Assembly (NCBI GenBank): GCA_943787485.1
Contig: CALSMP010000001.1
Location: 248,001-312,000 of the forward strand
Length of the DNA: 64,000 nt
Reading direction: 5' to 3'
DNA from: an uncultured Luminiphilus sp.
Lineage (GTDB): Bacteria; Pseudomonadota; Gammaproteobacteria; Pseudomonadales; Halieaceae
Under the pieces are notes generated by a model, which saw nothing but the letters and a program-made list of their open reading frames with translations, did no database searches and had not been told where the DNA came from. This document shows positions 22,747-36,182 of the stretch, piece by piece (within the stretch, counting starts at the first letter, position 1; the number at the start of each line of letters is the position of its first letter). The position numbers and the translations under genes are program-made.

Positions 22747-23973
22747 TCAGGCGCTGTAACGCTTAAAAACAAGGGTAGCGTTTGTTCCGCCAAAGCCAAA
22801 GCTGTTGGACATCACCCGCTGCAATCCTGCGTTGTCCATGCGTTGCTGCGCGATGCGAATGCCTTCTGCGCCCGGGTCTAGATTTTCGATATTGGCAGAG
22901 GCGGCGATGAAGTCATCGCGCATCATCAGGAGGCTGTAGATGGCTTCCTGCACGCCAGCGGCGCCGAGGGAATGACCACTTAAGGATTTGGTGGATCCAA
23001 CCCAGGGAGTCTGCGCGTCGGCACCAAACACGTCTTTCACGGCTTTGAGCTCCTGAATATCCCCCGCGGGGGTGCTAGTGCCGTGAGCGTTGATGTAGTC
23101 GACTGGCCCATCGAGCGTTGCCATGGCTTGTTGCATACAACGCACTGCACCCTCACCGGAGGGCGCCACCATGTCATGACCATCACTGGTCGCGCCATAC
23201 CCCACAATTTCGGCATAAATGGTCGCGCCCCGGGCAAGGGCATGGTCAAGAGACTCGAGCACTAACATGCCGCCACCACCGGCAATCACAAAACCATCGC
23301 GGTCCGCGTCGTAAGCGCGTGATGCGCGCGCGGGGTCGTCGTTGTATTTTGTCGACAGAGCGCCCATGGCATCGAAGAGACTGCTCATGGTCCAGTGAAG
23401 CTCTTCCCCTCCACCGGCGAAGACCACATCCTGCTTGCCCAGTTGGATCAGCTCGGCGGCGTTACCAATACAGTGAGCACTGGTGGAGCAGGCGGAAGAA
23501 ATTGAATAATTGACGCCTTTAATCTGGAACGGGGTTGCCAGGCAGGCGGAGACGGTGCTGCCCATGGTTTGGGTTACCCGATAGGGGCCGACCCGACGCA
23601 AACCGCGCTCGCGCAGGATGTCCGCGGCCTCGACCTGGCTCGCTGAAGACGCGCCCCCGGATCCGGCGACAATGCCTGTCCGCGGATTCGACACCTGCTC
23701 TTCACTGAGTCCGGCATCGGCGATGGCTTGCTGCAGACTTAAGTACGCGTAGCCCGCGGCATCGCCCATGAAGCGCCATTGTTTGCGGTCGATGTGTTCA
23801 GCCAACTCGATGTTGGGCTGGCCCGCGACGTGGGAGCGCATCCCCGCATCGACATGGGCCTGGCAATGGGAGATACCCGATTGACCGCTCTTGAGCGCAG
23901 CTACTACCGCCTCAATCTCGTTGCCGAGGCAGGAGACGATGCCCATTCCCGTGACAACAACCCGCGCTGCCAT
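22747..23973 (-). CDS. fabB: 3-oxoacyl-[ACP] synthase I
   Basis: [47 protein letters not shown]; adjacent fabA. Confidence 0.96.
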   Translation of the reverse strand: MAARVVVTGMGIVSCLGNEIEAVVAALKSGQSGISHCQAHVDAGMRSHVAGQPNIELAEHIDRKQWRFMGDAAGYAYLSLQQAIADAGLSEEQVSNPRTGIVAGSGGASSASQVEAADILRERGLRRVGPYRVTQTMGSTVSACLATPFQIKGVNYSISSACSTSAHCIGNAAELIQLGKQDVVFAGGGEELHWTMSSLFDAMGALSTKYNDDPARASRAYDADRDGFVIAGGGGMLVLESLDHALARGATIYAEIVGYGATSDGHDMVAPSGEGAVRCMQQAMATLDGPVDYINAHGTSTPAGDIQELKAVKDVFGADAQTPWVGSTKSLSGHSLGAAGVQEAIYSLLMMRDDFIAASANIENLDPGAEGIRIAQQRMDNAGLQRVMSNSFGFGGTNATLVFKRYSA

Positions 23974-24503
23974 CAGAACGTTTCCGTCGAGCTGAAGAGG
24001 CCCACGCGTAGGTCGTTGGCGGTGTAGATGATATTCCCATCGACGGCCACAGAACCGTTGGCGATACCCATGATGAGCTTGCGCTCGATGACGCGTTTCA
24101 TCGAAATACGGTATTCCACTTTTTTGGCGCTAGGCAGGATTTGTCCAGTGAACTTCACCTCGCCACAGCCGAGGGCTCGGCCGCGCCCCGGATTTCCTCT
24201 CCACCCGAGGAAAAATCCCACCAGCTGCCACATGGCGTCAAGCCCGAGACAGCCTGGCATCACCGGATCTCCTGGAAAGTGGCAGGCAAAAAACCACAGG
24301 TCGGGATGAATATCGAGCTCCGCAATGATTTCGCCCTTGCCGAATTCGCCTCCCTCCGAACTGATGTGCCTAACGCGGTCGACCATCAGCATGTTATCGA
24401 CAGGCAATTGAGCATTGCCGGGGCCGAATAACTCTCCGAGTCCACAGGCGACGAGCTCTTCCTTGGTGTAGCTGGACTGTTGAACGTGAGTTGGCGCGGT
24501 CAT
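23973..24503 (-). CDS. fabA: 3-hydroxydecanoyl-[ACP] dehydratase/isomerase
   Basis: [43 protein letters not shown]. Confidence 0.98.
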   Translation of the reverse strand: MTAPTHVQQSSYTKEELVACGLGELFGPGNAQLPVDNMLMVDRVRHISSEGGEFGKGEIIAELDIHPDLWFFACHFPGDPVMPGCLGLDAMWQLVGFFLGWRGNPGRGRALGCGEVKFTGQILPSAKKVEYRISMKRVIERKLIMGIANGSVAVDGNIIYTANDLRVGLFSSTETF

Positions 24504-24825
24504 AGGGGTCCGTCGGGCTGATTGTTAGTCGGGCTGTGTGTTAAAGGTGCAGGTAAAACGGTGATGCAGGCAGAAAGTGGCTCGCCAGCTCAACGAGCTT
24601 AGATTTGCAGCGGCCTCGCCTTTGCTACGGCGCGAAGTGTAATGCCAAAGGCGCTCTCGGCCAAGCCTTTAGAGGTCAGCTAGTGTCTACTGTTATGCTC
24701 GCTGAGTGGGCCTCAAATGGCACATTCCCCTGAAAATTCGGGGGTTTTACGGGTGATCGATGCTCAACCGGTGTTGGGGGATTGAGTTACAATGCCGGCC
24801 CCAAAAGACCTGAGGAAGCAACTAG

Positions 24826-26238
24826 ATGCTTGTCCCCGTTCTATTGTCAGGCGGTGTCGGCAGTCGACTGTGGCCGGTGTCCCGCGAGGGGCGGCCGAAA
24901 CAGTTCCTGCCCATGAGTGGCACGCTGTCCATGCTTCAGTCGACGTGTCAGCGGGTCGACGCTGCGGCCCCGTCACCCCCTATCGTCGTCTGCAATGAAG
25001 AGCATCGGTTTTTAGTGGCGGAGCAGCTCCGAGAGATTGGCGTCTCCCCCCAAGCCCTCGTGCTTGAGCCCGAGGGCCGCAATACGGCACCGGCCATTGC
25101 CCTGGCGGCTTTCCAGGCCCTATCTGTTAACAGCGACAGTGTCCTGCTGGTCTTGCCCGCGGATCACCACATGAGCAACGTTGACGCCTTTGTGGCGGCC
25201 CTTGCGCCGGCGAGAGCGGCGGCCGCGGACGGTCGGCTGGTGACCTTTGGTGTGGTCCCCTCGCGGGCGGAAACGGGCTACGGCTACATCAGATGTGGCG
25301 ACGAGATGTCCTGCGGGGCGCGCGAGCTAGCCGAATTTGTTGAGAAGCCTGATGAGGCTACGGCCGTTGGTTACGTTGACTCCGGGGATTATGTTTGGAA
25401 CAGCGGTATGTTCCTGTTTCGGGCGGATCGCTATCTGGAAGCGCTGCGGGCGTCGAACCCTGCGATTTACACAGCCTGCGAAAAGGCCATGGCCTCGGCG
25501 ACGACAGATATGGATTTTCTGCGGCCCGACCCCGAGCTTTTCAAGGCCTGTCCCAGTGATAGCATCGATTACGCGGTCATGGAGCACACCGAGTACGGTG
25601 CCGTCGTGCCGCTTGAGTGCGGTTGGAGTGACATCGGCGCCTGGTCAGCGCTCTGGGACGTTGGGACATCGGATGATCAGGGCAACGTGTTGGTGGGCGA
25701 CGTGTTGGCCCACGCCACGCAAAATAGTTACCTTCGGAGCGAAAGCCGGCTCGTAGCAACCACTGGGGTAGATAATATTGTTGTGGTTGAAACGGCCGAT
25801 GCTGTCCTGGTCGCCAGTCGCGATCAGGTACAGGGCGTTAAGGAGATTGTGTCAGCACTTAAAGCCGCCAAGCGCAGCGAAGCGACGGTCCATCAGCGCG
25901 TTTACCGGCCCTGGGGGTCTTACGAATCCTTGGTTGAGTCAGAGGGCTTTCAGGTCAAACGAATTATTGTCCAGCCCGGGCATAAGCTGTCGCTGCAAAA
26001 GCATTTTCACCGCGCCGAGCACTGGATCGTTGTGCGAGGTACTGCTGAAGTTACCCGGGGTGATGAGGTCTTTACGCTGTCTGAAGATCAATCGACCTAC
26101 ATTCCTCTAGGGACCGTGCATCGCCTGGTTAATCCCGGGCAGATACCGCTTGAGCTGATTGAGGTTCAGTCGGGGTCGTATCTCGGCGAGGATGACATCG
26201 TCCGGTTTGAGGACGTCTACGGCCGGCAACAATCCTAG
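24826..26238 (+). CDS. manC: Mannose-1-phosphate guanylyltransferase / mannose-6-phosphate isomerase
   Basis: VLLSGGVGSRLWPVSREGRPKQFL; C-terminal cupin RPWGSYESL...GHKLSLQKHFHRAEHWIVVRGTAEV. Confidence 0.95.
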   Translation: MLVPVLLSGGVGSRLWPVSREGRPKQFLPMSGTLSMLQSTCQRVDAAAPSPPIVVCNEEHRFLVAEQLREIGVSPQALVLEPEGRNTAPAIALAAFQALSVNSDSVLLVLPADHHMSNVDAFVAALAPARAAAADGRLVTFGVVPSRAETGYGYIRCGDEMSCGARELAEFVEKPDEATAVGYVDSGDYVWNSGMFLFRADRYLEALRASNPAIYTACEKAMASATTDMDFLRPDPELFKACPSDSIDYAVMEHTEYGAVVPLECGWSDIGAWSALWDVGTSDDQGNVLVGDVLAHATQNSYLRSESRLVATTGVDNIVVVETADAVLVASRDQVQGVKEIVSALKAAKRSEATVHQRVYRPWGSYESLVESEGFQVKRIIVQPGHKLSLQKHFHRAEHWIVVRGTAEVTRGDEVFTLSEDQSTYIPLGTVHRLVNPGQIPLELIEVQSGSYLGEDDIVRFEDVYGRQQS

Positions 26239-26278
26239 CGCGGTGAATTGCCAGTGACCTTAATGCCAAGCCAAAGCG

Positions 26279-26328
26279 TAGTTCAGTAACAGTTCAGCTA
26301 ACAGTTCAGCTAACAGTTCAGCTAACAA
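26279..26328. repeat. Short tandem repeat, 12-bp unit ACAGTTCAGCTA, three exact copies plus degenerate flanks
   Basis: 26289-26324: (ACAGTTCAGCTA)x3, preceded by GTAGTTCAGTA. Confidence 0.9.
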
Positions 26329-26371
26329 GGGTGCCCGACATTTTCATCGGTCGCCACGTGAGAGGAAACCC

Positions 26372-27208
26372 ATGATTCGAAAGTGCCTTTTTCCGGTGGC
26401 TGGTTACGGCACCCGTTTTTTGCCCGCGACCAAAAGCATGCCCAAAGAGATGCTTCCCATCGTCAACAAACCCTTGGTGCAGTATGGGGTTGAAGAGGCA
26501 ATGGAAGCCGGAATGACCAACTGCGCATTTGTGACGGGTCGCGGCAAGCGCGCGATTGCTGATCATTTTGATATCAGCTACGAATTGGAACATCAGATAG
26601 CTGGGAGCAGCAAAGAGTCCCTGCTAACCAGCATTCGCGATGTCATTGATCGCGGCACTTTTACCATGGTCAGGCAGCGCGAAATGCTGGGGTTGGGCCA
26701 CGCCATTCTCACGGGGGAATCACTGATTGGTCCGGAAGCTTTTGGGGTGGTGTTATCAGACGACCTGTGTTTCAACGATGGCGGCCCCGGCGTCCTATCG
26801 CAAATGGCCGAACTCTACCGTCAGTTTCGTTGCTCCATCGTCGCGGTCATGGAGGTCCCCGAGGCAGAGATTCACAAGTACGGGGTAATCGCCGGCGAGA
26901 CTATGAAAGATGGGTTATATCGGGTTGAGCGAATGGTAGAAAAACCCTCTGCCGATGAAGCCCCCTCCAATTTGGCGATTATCGGTCGTTACATTTTAAC
27001 CCCCGATATCTTCGACATTATTCGAGGGACGCCGCCAGGGGCGAATGGCGAAGTCCAAATTACTGACGCGTTGCAGGCTCAGGCAAAAGCGGGTTGCGTT
27101 ATGGCTTACCGCTTCAAGGGCCGACGTTTTGACTGCGGAAGTGTCCCCGGTTTTGTTGAGGCCACCAACCACGTCTATGAACACGTTTACGGTAGAGACA
27201 CGCTATGA
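26372..27208 (+). CDS. galU: UTP-glucose-1-phosphate uridylyltransferase
   Basis: CLFPVAGYGTRFLPATKSMPKEMLPIVNKPLVQYGVEEA. Confidence 0.96.
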   Translation: MIRKCLFPVAGYGTRFLPATKSMPKEMLPIVNKPLVQYGVEEAMEAGMTNCAFVTGRGKRAIADHFDISYELEHQIAGSSKESLLTSIRDVIDRGTFTMVRQREMLGLGHAILTGESLIGPEAFGVVLSDDLCFNDGGPGVLSQMAELYRQFRCSIVAVMEVPEAEIHKYGVIAGETMKDGLYRVERMVEKPSADEAPSNLAIIGRYILTPDIFDIIRGTPPGANGEVQITDALQAQAKAGCVMAYRFKGRRFDCGSVPGFVEATNHVYEHVYGRDTL

Positions 27209-28560
27209 GTGACCCCATCACCTGCTTTAAAGCCTATGACGTACGAGGCAGGGTGCCCGATCAGTTGAACGAAGATATCGCGCGGCGCATCGGGCGCGGG
27301 TTTGCCGACGTCATCAAGCCAACCAGCGTAGTGGTGGGTCATGATATCCGTCTGACGAGCCCGGCCCTGAAGGACGCGGTAATCGATGGGCTTCGGGAGC
27401 AGGGAGTGAATGTTATTGATATCGGGCTTTGCGGCACGGAAGAAATTTATTTTGCGACCAGCCACCTGAAAGCGGGAGGGGGCATTGCGGTAACCGCCAG
27501 CCACAATCCCAAGGATTACAACGGCATGAAATTCGTTCGTGAGGAATCTCGCCCTATCTCAAGCGACTCGGGATTGGTCGAGATCAAAGGCCTCGCTGAA
27601 GAAAATCAGTTTGTCGCCGCGCCACAGCGGGGCAGCTACGAGGCTATGTCTACCCTCGATGCCTATGTGGCGCACTTGGTCAGCTATGTCGATGTAAGTA
27701 AGCTGAAGCCGCTGCACATTGTGTGTAACGCGGGCAACGGCGGTGCCGGCCACGTCATCGATGCGCTTGAGCCTCATCTTCCTTTTCGGTTTACCAAGGT
27801 GCATCACGAGCCCGACGGTGAGTTTCCTCACGGTGTACCCAATCCGCTTTTGCTCGAAAATCGTGAAGCCACGGCAGCGGTGGTGAGGGCGGAGGCAGCT
27901 GATCTGGGCATCGCCTGGGATGGGGACTTCGATCGCTGTTTCTTTTTTACCGCCGCCGGCGAGTTCGTTGAAGGCTATTACATTGTTGGCCTGCTGGCAG
28001 ATGCCTTTTTGGCTCAGTACGGACCCCAGCGGATCGTGCACGACCCGCGGCTGACGTGGAATACCCGCGCCATGACCGAAGCTGCCGGCGGTGAAGCGGT
28101 GCAAAGTAGGACTGGGCACGCATTCATTAAACAGCGGATGCGAGAGGTCGACGCCATTTACGGCGGTGAAATGAGCGCGCATCACTATTTTAGGGATTTC
28201 GCCTACTGCGACAGCGGCATGATTCCCTGGCTGTTGGTCGCAGCCCTAATCAGCCAGCGGGGGCGAGGTCTGGCTGAGTTGGTGGCAGAGAGAGAGGCGG
28301 CTTTTCCCTGCTCGGGGGAGATCAATCGAGAGATCGCTGATCCCAAGGCATTGTTGACGCAGGCGGAGGCCCTATATGGCGCCGATGCGACCTCCATCCA
28401 GCATCTGGACGGACTCAGTGTCGAGATGGAGCAGTGGCGCTTCAACTTGCGCATATCCAATACTGAACCTGTTGTCAGGTTAAACGTCGAGAGCCGGGCG
28501 GATAGCGCGCTCATGAAGGAGAAAACCGAGGAGCTACTCGCGTTCATTGACCAGTTCTAG
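27205..28560 (+). CDS. algC: Phosphomannomutase/phosphoglucomutase
   Basis: KAYDVRGRVPDQLNEDIA; active-site GGIAVTASHNPKDYNGMKFV; GDFDRCFFF. Confidence 0.9.
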   Translation: MSDPITCFKAYDVRGRVPDQLNEDIARRIGRGFADVIKPTSVVVGHDIRLTSPALKDAVIDGLREQGVNVIDIGLCGTEEIYFATSHLKAGGGIAVTASHNPKDYNGMKFVREESRPISSDSGLVEIKGLAEENQFVAAPQRGSYEAMSTLDAYVAHLVSYVDVSKLKPLHIVCNAGNGGAGHVIDALEPHLPFRFTKVHHEPDGEFPHGVPNPLLLENREATAAVVRAEAADLGIAWDGDFDRCFFFTAAGEFVEGYYIVGLLADAFLAQYGPQRIVHDPRLTWNTRAMTEAAGGEAVQSRTGHAFIKQRMREVDAIYGGEMSAHHYFRDFAYCDSGMIPWLLVAALISQRGRGLAELVAEREAAFPCSGEINREIADPKALLTQAEALYGADATSIQHLDGLSVEMEQWRFNLRISNTEPVVRLNVESRADSALMKEKTEELLAFIDQF

Positions 28561-28600
28561 GGAGCGGTCTCCGCGCTGACCTGTATGGCTGTGTAGACTC

Positions 28601-29567
28601 TCAGCGGTTGCGAGCCACCGCGAGTTCCGCAAGGGCAACCAAGGCGTCTTTGGCCGGCGAAGCGCCGACGAGGGCGAGCCCGGCCAAGGCCTTCTGTTGA
28701 TGTTCTAGTGCTTGGTTTTGCGTGTATTCGATCCCACCAGAGCGGCGAACGGCAGTGATAACGTCGCTCAGATGCTCGCTGCTTTTGTCTGCTAGCGACT
28801 GCCTGATCAGGGCAGCGTCAGTCGTCGAACCTGCGGTCATGGTGTAAATGAGCGGCAGAGTAGGCTTGCCCTCGTTAAGATCATCTCCAACTTGCTTACC
28901 GGTCACCTCGGGATCCCCCGTGTAATCGAGCACGTCGTCGACCATTTGAAAGGCGATGCCAAGGTGGCGTCCATAGTCCGCTAGGGCGGCTTGCATGTCT
29001 GACCCGTGGTCGTTGAGCATGGCAGGCCCCTTGCATGCTGCCGCGAACAGCGCCGCAGTCTTGCGCTCAATGACTTCTAGGTATTGGCATTCCGTCACCG
29101 AAGGGTCGCCAGCACGCATCAACTGGAGCACTTCACCCTCGGCGATCACGTTGGTGGTGTCTGCCATATGATCGAGCAGGTCCATGTTGGCAAGCTGGAC
29201 CATTAACTGAAAAGCCCGGGTGTAAATGAAGTCGCCGACCAGCACACTGGAGGCGTTACCAAAATGCGCATTAGCCGTCGGGCGCCCGCGGCGCAGGGTC
29301 GAAATGTCTACCCACGTCGTCATGAAGCAGGGTTGCGGTGTGGATAAATTCGACGACGGCGGCGAACTTAATAGCTCTGTCATCGACCTTTTCCAGCGCT
29401 TTGGCCGTGAGGAGTGCCAGCAGGGGCCGAAGTCGCTTACCTCCAGCATCAACAATGTAATGGCCAATGTTCTCGACCAGCTCGACGTCAGATTGGAGCT
29501 GATCGATGATCAGCTGGTTAACGCGTTCAAAATCGTCCGCCACACAGGCTCGGATGGTCTCTATCAC
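28601..29567 (-). CDS. ispB: Octaprenyl/polyprenyl diphosphate synthase, apparent 1-bp frameshift at about 29311-29313
   Basis: N-terminal frame GGKRLRPLLALLTA...HTATLLHDDVG (29271-29567) and downstream frame STLRRGRPTANAHFGNASSVLVGDFIYTRAFQ...GDDLNEGKPTLPLIY (28601-29467). Confidence 0.92.
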
Positions 29568-29663
29568 TGGGGGCCTCCAAAATCAGCGCGGAGTATAGTG
29601 CGTTGAGCTCCTTTCTGTCATGGCGGAGCGGCTCGAAACCCAGCAAAATGGTCAAAAATGGGC

Positions 29664-29692
29664 TTGAACTGCTGGCTTTAGTCGCCTACTAT
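29664..29692 (+). promoter_or_regulatory. Sigma70-type promoter for rplU-rpmA
   Basis: TTGAAC-17 bp-TACTAT. Confidence 0.6.
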
Positions 29693-29798
29693 TCGCGCCC
29701 CTGACCTCTGGCCATTGGCCCGAGGCACTGGTGCCGATGCTCTGCCTCCGCCAACGCGGACCACAATTTGCGAGCCGGCTAACTGAGTGGAGAGACCC

Positions 29799-30110
29799 AT
29801 GTACGCAGTAATCGAAAGTGGCGGTAAGCAGCACCGCGTAGAAGAAGGTGAGGTGCTCAAGCTGGAGAAGCTTGAAGCGGCTACCGGTGAGACGATTGAG
29901 TTTGAGCGTGTCCTGATGGTAGGGGCTGGTAGCGACGTAAAAATCGGCGCGCCCACGGTGGATGGCGGAAAGGTGACGGCTGAGGTGGTAGCACACGGCC
30001 GGCACGAGAAAATCCGCATTGTTAAGTTCAACCGCAGAAAGCACTACCGCAACGAAACTGGTCATCGCCAGTGGTATACCGAAGTGAAGATCACAGGCAT
30101 CAAGGGTTGA
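29799..30110 (+). CDS. rplU: 50S ribosomal protein L21
   Basis: [25 protein letters not shown]; divergent from ispB, followed by rpmA. Confidence 0.98.
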   Translation: MYAVIESGGKQHRVEEGEVLKLEKLEAATGETIEFERVLMVGAGSDVKIGAPTVDGGKVTAEVVAHGRHEKIRIVKFNRRKHYRNETGHRQWYTEVKITGIKG

Positions 30111-30122
30111 GAGGAAACTGAT

Positions 30123-30380
30123 ATGGCACACAAAAAAGCTGGCGGTAGTACCCGAAACGGCCGCGATTCCGAAAGCAAACGACTTGGCGTCAAAGTATTT
30201 GGTGGGCAGGAAGTGTCCGCGGGTAGCATCATCGTTCGACAACGTGGCACCCGCTTCCACGCCGGAGATAATGTTCGTACTGGCAAAGACCACACGCTGT
30301 TCGCGACTGCCAATGGTAAAGTCGAGTTTTATACCGGTGGCCCGCAGAACCGCAAGCAGGTGCGGGTGGTGAGTGCCTGA
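30123..30380 (+). CDS. rpmA: 50S ribosomal protein L27
   Basis: [29 protein letters not shown]. Confidence 0.98.
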   Translation: MAHKKAGGSTRNGRDSESKRLGVKVFGGQEVSAGSIIVRQRGTRFHAGDNVRTGKDHTLFATANGKVEFYTGGPQNRKQVRVVSA

Positions 30381-30403
30381 TTGGGAATTCGAGTTAATCC
30401 CTA

Positions 30404-30433
30404 GAAGCCTCGTCACCGGACGGGGCTTTTTTG
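30404..30433 (+). terminator. Rho-independent terminator after rpmA
   Basis: AAGCCTCGTC-accg-GACGGGGCTT followed by TTTTG. Confidence 0.8.
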
Positions 30434-30504
30434 TTTTGGGGCCAAGCTCGGGTTCTGCTAAGTCCCGGTTAACACCCGTCCAAGGAGGCGCGGTATCGCG
30501 ATAG

Positions 30505-32816
<2,312 letters not shown>

Positions 32817-32820
<4 letters not shown>

Positions 32821-33662
32821 ATACCACCACAACGTTATTGGGGTTTTATCTTGCCGCTATTTTTGCCGCCAGCTTGCTTGGCGGTTGGCTGCCGCGACGG
32901 TTCCAGCTGACACACACACGCACGCAACTCATCATGAGTTTGGTTGCTGGATTGATGTTGGGCGTGGCTTTTTTCCACCTCATACCCCATTCGGCGTTGA
33001 CCCCGCCTGTCGATGTCGATTTTACGATGCTGTGGTCCGTCATGGGTCTAGTATTTATGCTGGTCTTACTGCGATTATTTCATTTCCATCAGCATGACTT
33101 TGCGCTGGCCGGCGATACCTGTGACCACGGAGATGCGGATGCGCATTCCCACACCCATGCTCACGATCATGGTCATGTCTCGGCCCCCAGCGGCCCTTTT
33201 ACCTGGTTAGGCTTGCTCCTGGGTCTCAGCGTGCACACGGTTGTCGATGGTATTGCTCTGGGTGCGGTGATGCGTGCAGAGCCCACGGGAGGGGGTGTGC
33301 TTGGGCTGGGGGTTTTTCTCGCGATCTTGCTGCACAAACCCCTCGACTCACTGTCCATTGAGACTGTGATGATCGCCACAGGCCAATCGTCTTTGCGGCG
33401 GCGTTGGATTAATGTCGGTTTTTCCCTGCTCTGTCCCCTTGCTGCGTTGGTGTTCTGGTCGGCGGTTGATCCTACGCTCGCGGACTCGCTACTACTCTCG
33501 GGAGCACTCGCGTTTTCCGCGGGGGCGTTTATTTGTATCGCCTTGGGGGACCTCTTGCCTGAAATCCAGTTTCACAGCCATGATCGCGGCAAGCTCACCG
33601 GGCTATTTTTGCTTGGATTAGGGCTCGCCTGGGCGATCGGTCTGGTAGAGGGTATGCACTGA
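32817..33662 (+). CDS. ZIP-family metal transporter
   Basis: Multi-TM; His-rich loop CDHGDADAHSHTHAHDHGH; LGLSVHTVVDGIALG. Confidence 0.85.
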
Positions 33663-33678
33663 TTGCGGAGCGAGCCGG

Positions 33679-34773
33679 TTAGGCATTACCGTCTTCAGCG
33701 TCTAGCAGCACTTTTGCTTCACGCGCCGTCACATCGCTTGGGTAACGCGGATGTTCCCACCCCTGAAGCTCGCGCATGACCAACCCCGACAGTACCTCAA
33801 TGTGGGCATCGCTAGCATTCAAACACGGGATGTATTCGTAGCGTTCTCCGCCAGCTTCGAGAAAGTAGTCGCGATTCTCCATGCCAATTTCTTCGATGGT
33901 CTCTAGGCAGTCTGCTGAAAATCCCGGACACAGAATCTGCAAGGATTTGACCCCTGTGCCGGGCAGTTCCTTGAGCGTCTCGTCAGTATAGGGCTTGAGC
34001 CACTCTTCCCGCCCAAAGCGGGATTGAAAGGTAGTCAAGTAGCGTTCTGCCGGCAGCCCAAGTTGTTCGGCGACCAAACGGGTGGTCTTATGGCATTGGC
34101 AGTGATATGGATCGCCGTTATCGAGATAGCGCCGCGGACTGCCATGGTAGCTAAAGACTAACTTGTCTGCCTGCCCGTGCTGTGTCCAGTGTTCGCGGAC
34201 GGATTGCGCAATGGCATTGATGTACCCCTGGTCATCGCCGTACTGGGCGATAAAACGAAAGTCGGGTAGCCAGCGTCGCCCTAAAAAGTCGTTAGCCACC
34301 TCATCAAAGGTTGAGCCTGTGGTTGGGCCTGCATATTGTGGATAGAGCGGCAACACCACGAGACGTTGGATACCTGCTGTGAACATATCCTGCAGCACGG
34401 AAGGGATAGACGGATTGCCGTAGCGCATGGCTCCTCGCACCATAACGTGAGAGCCAAGTGACTGCTCCAACTTGGCCTGTACGCCACTGACTTGATCCAT
34501 GAGGTGGTAAAGCAGCGGAGAGCCGCGATCGGTCCAAACCTCACTGTAGGCTTCGGCGGATCGTGCGGGCCGGGTGTTTAAGATGATGCCGTGGAGAATC
34601 ATCCACCAGATAAGTCGCGGGACCTCGACAACCCGAGGGTCGCTGAGGAACTGCTTGAGATAGGGGCGGAGCGCACCTTTTGTCGGCGCGTCAGGCGTGC
34701 CTAGATTCGTCAGCAGCACACCCGTCAATGGCGGTGTGCTGTGATCAAACCCTGTGGTCCCTCGATAACTCAT
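33679..34773 (-). CDS. hemH: Ferrochelatase (start re-placed at MSYRGTTGFDH)
   Basis: GVLLTNLGTPDAPTKGALRPYLKQFLSDPRVVE; LPLYPQYAGPTTGS; FSYHGSPRRYLDNGDPYHCQC. Confidence 0.97.
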   Translation of the reverse strand: MSYRGTTGFDHSTPPLTGVLLTNLGTPDAPTKGALRPYLKQFLSDPRVVEVPRLIWWMILHGIILNTRPARSAEAYSEVWTDRGSPLLYHLMDQVSGVQAKLEQSLGSHVMVRGAMRYGNPSIPSVLQDMFTAGIQRLVVLPLYPQYAGPTTGSTFDEVANDFLGRRWLPDFRFIAQYGDDQGYINAIAQSVREHWTQHGQADKLVFSYHGSPRRYLDNGDPYHCQCHKTTRLVAEQLGLPAERYLTTFQSRFGREEWLKPYTDETLKELPGTGVKSLQILCPGFSADCLETIEEIGMENRDYFLEAGGERYEYIPCLNASDAHIEVLSGLVMRELQGWEHPRYPSDVTAREAKVLLDAEDGNA

Positions 34774-34930
34774 CAATCGTCCTTGAAATCCTCGGTTCGC
34801 GGGAAATACGCCGTTGCGCCAGACATGGATGCCTATTGTACGCCCTGTAAGTCTAGGAGAGGGCACTGGGTTACGCAGGCTTGAACGGGTAGTATACAAA
34901 CCTCCGCAATGTTCAACGGGTGTTTCCCCA

Positions 34931-36097
34931 ATGAGTCTCGATTTCGACAGCGCCCGCCTGTACAACCCGAATTTGACATCTAGCCATGAGGAATGGCGCA
35001 CTCAACTACGGCGTTTTGTGGATGCCGAAATTATGCCCTACGCCGAGGATTGGGATGAGGCTGGCGAAATTCCCATAGAGTTGTGGCCAAAGGCTGCCGC
35101 GGTGGGTTTGTTGGGGTTGGGCTACCCCGAGCAGTATGGTGGTACCCCCGGGGACGTCTGGCTCACCCAAATCGCCACCGAGGAGTTGTCCCGCGTTGGG
35201 GTAGGCGGGGTCAACGCCAGTCTCATGGTGCACGGTATCGGACTTCCTCCCGTTATCAACTGGGGTAGCGAGGCGATGAAAGAGCGAGTCGCCCCGCCCG
35301 TGCTGCGGGGAGAAGCATGGATTTCATTGGGCATTACCGAGCCCGGCGGTGGTTCCGACGTGGCGAATTTGCAGACCACAGCGGTGCGTGACGGGGATCA
35401 TTTCATCGTAAATGGCTCGAAGACCTATATTACCGGAGGCATGCGCGCGAACTGGGTATCGACCGCCGTTCGCACCGGCGGTGAGGGCGCCGCGGGTGTT
35501 TCGATGTTGTTGATTCCCACTGATGCTGAGGGCTTTTCGCGCACCGCGCTAGAGCGCAAGCAGGGTTGGTGGGCCTCCGATACGGCTACCTTGTACTTCG
35601 ATAACGTGCGGGTTTCGGTCGATCAGTTGATCGGCGAGGAGAATCAGGGGTTCAAGGTCATCATGACCAACTTCAATGCCGAGCGGATGGCAATGGCGGT
35701 CGGTATGGAGGCCTACGGGCGCGTCTGCATGGAAGAGGCGGTCAGCTGGGCGCGGGAACGCAAAACCTTCGGCAAGCGGCTCGCCGATCATCAGGTGATT
35801 CGCCATAAGATCGCCATGATGAAACAAAAGATTAATGCGACGCAGGCCTACATACGCTGCTGCAACGAGTCGATCGAGCGCGGCGATCCGGACCCGGCAG
35901 ATATCGCGCTTTTAAAAGTCCAGGCGAGTGAGGTCATGGAGTTTTGTGCCAGGGAAGCCTTACAGATTATGGGTGGAATCGGCTACATGCGGGGGAGCCG
36001 CTCTGAGCGCTTGTACCGCGAGGTCCGGGTGAATGCAATTGGCGGGGGCTCTGAGGAAATCATGCGAGACCTTGCCTCCCGCCAGTATGGCTTATAG
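34931..36097 (+). CDS. Acyl-CoA dehydrogenase (start re-placed)
   Basis: ISLGITEPGGGSDVANLQTTAVRDGDHFIVNGSKTYITGG; QIMGGIGYMRGSRSERLYREVR. Confidence 0.93.
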   Translation: MSLDFDSARLYNPNLTSSHEEWRTQLRRFVDAEIMPYAEDWDEAGEIPIELWPKAAAVGLLGLGYPEQYGGTPGDVWLTQIATEELSRVGVGGVNASLMVHGIGLPPVINWGSEAMKERVAPPVLRGEAWISLGITEPGGGSDVANLQTTAVRDGDHFIVNGSKTYITGGMRANWVSTAVRTGGEGAAGVSMLLIPTDAEGFSRTALERKQGWWASDTATLYFDNVRVSVDQLIGEENQGFKVIMTNFNAERMAMAVGMEAYGRVCMEEAVSWARERKTFGKRLADHQVIRHKIAMMKQKINATQAYIRCCNESIERGDPDPADIALLKVQASEVMEFCAREALQIMGGIGYMRGSRSERLYREVRVNAIGGGSEEIMRDLASRQYGL

Positions 36098-36182
36098 ACG
36101 TGAGGTTTAAGCCCTAAACCCTAAATCCAGATCAAGTCTAGCCTAGGCAAAAAGTGATTAATCAACGTTAGAGAGCAATGCG

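Noticed and set aside
24727-24750. CCCCTGAA-AA-TTCGGGGG-TTTT terminator-like hairpin between fabA and manC
   Set aside because: Loop of only 2 nt unless pairs open, and no upstream plus-strand gene to terminate; too weak to call
26289-26324. Possible CRISPR array
   Set aside because: Units of 12 bp are contiguous with no spacers; simple tandem repeat
36108-36128. Telomere-like CCCTAAACCCTAAATCC
   Set aside because: Only two units in a bacterial intergenic spacer; chance occurrence
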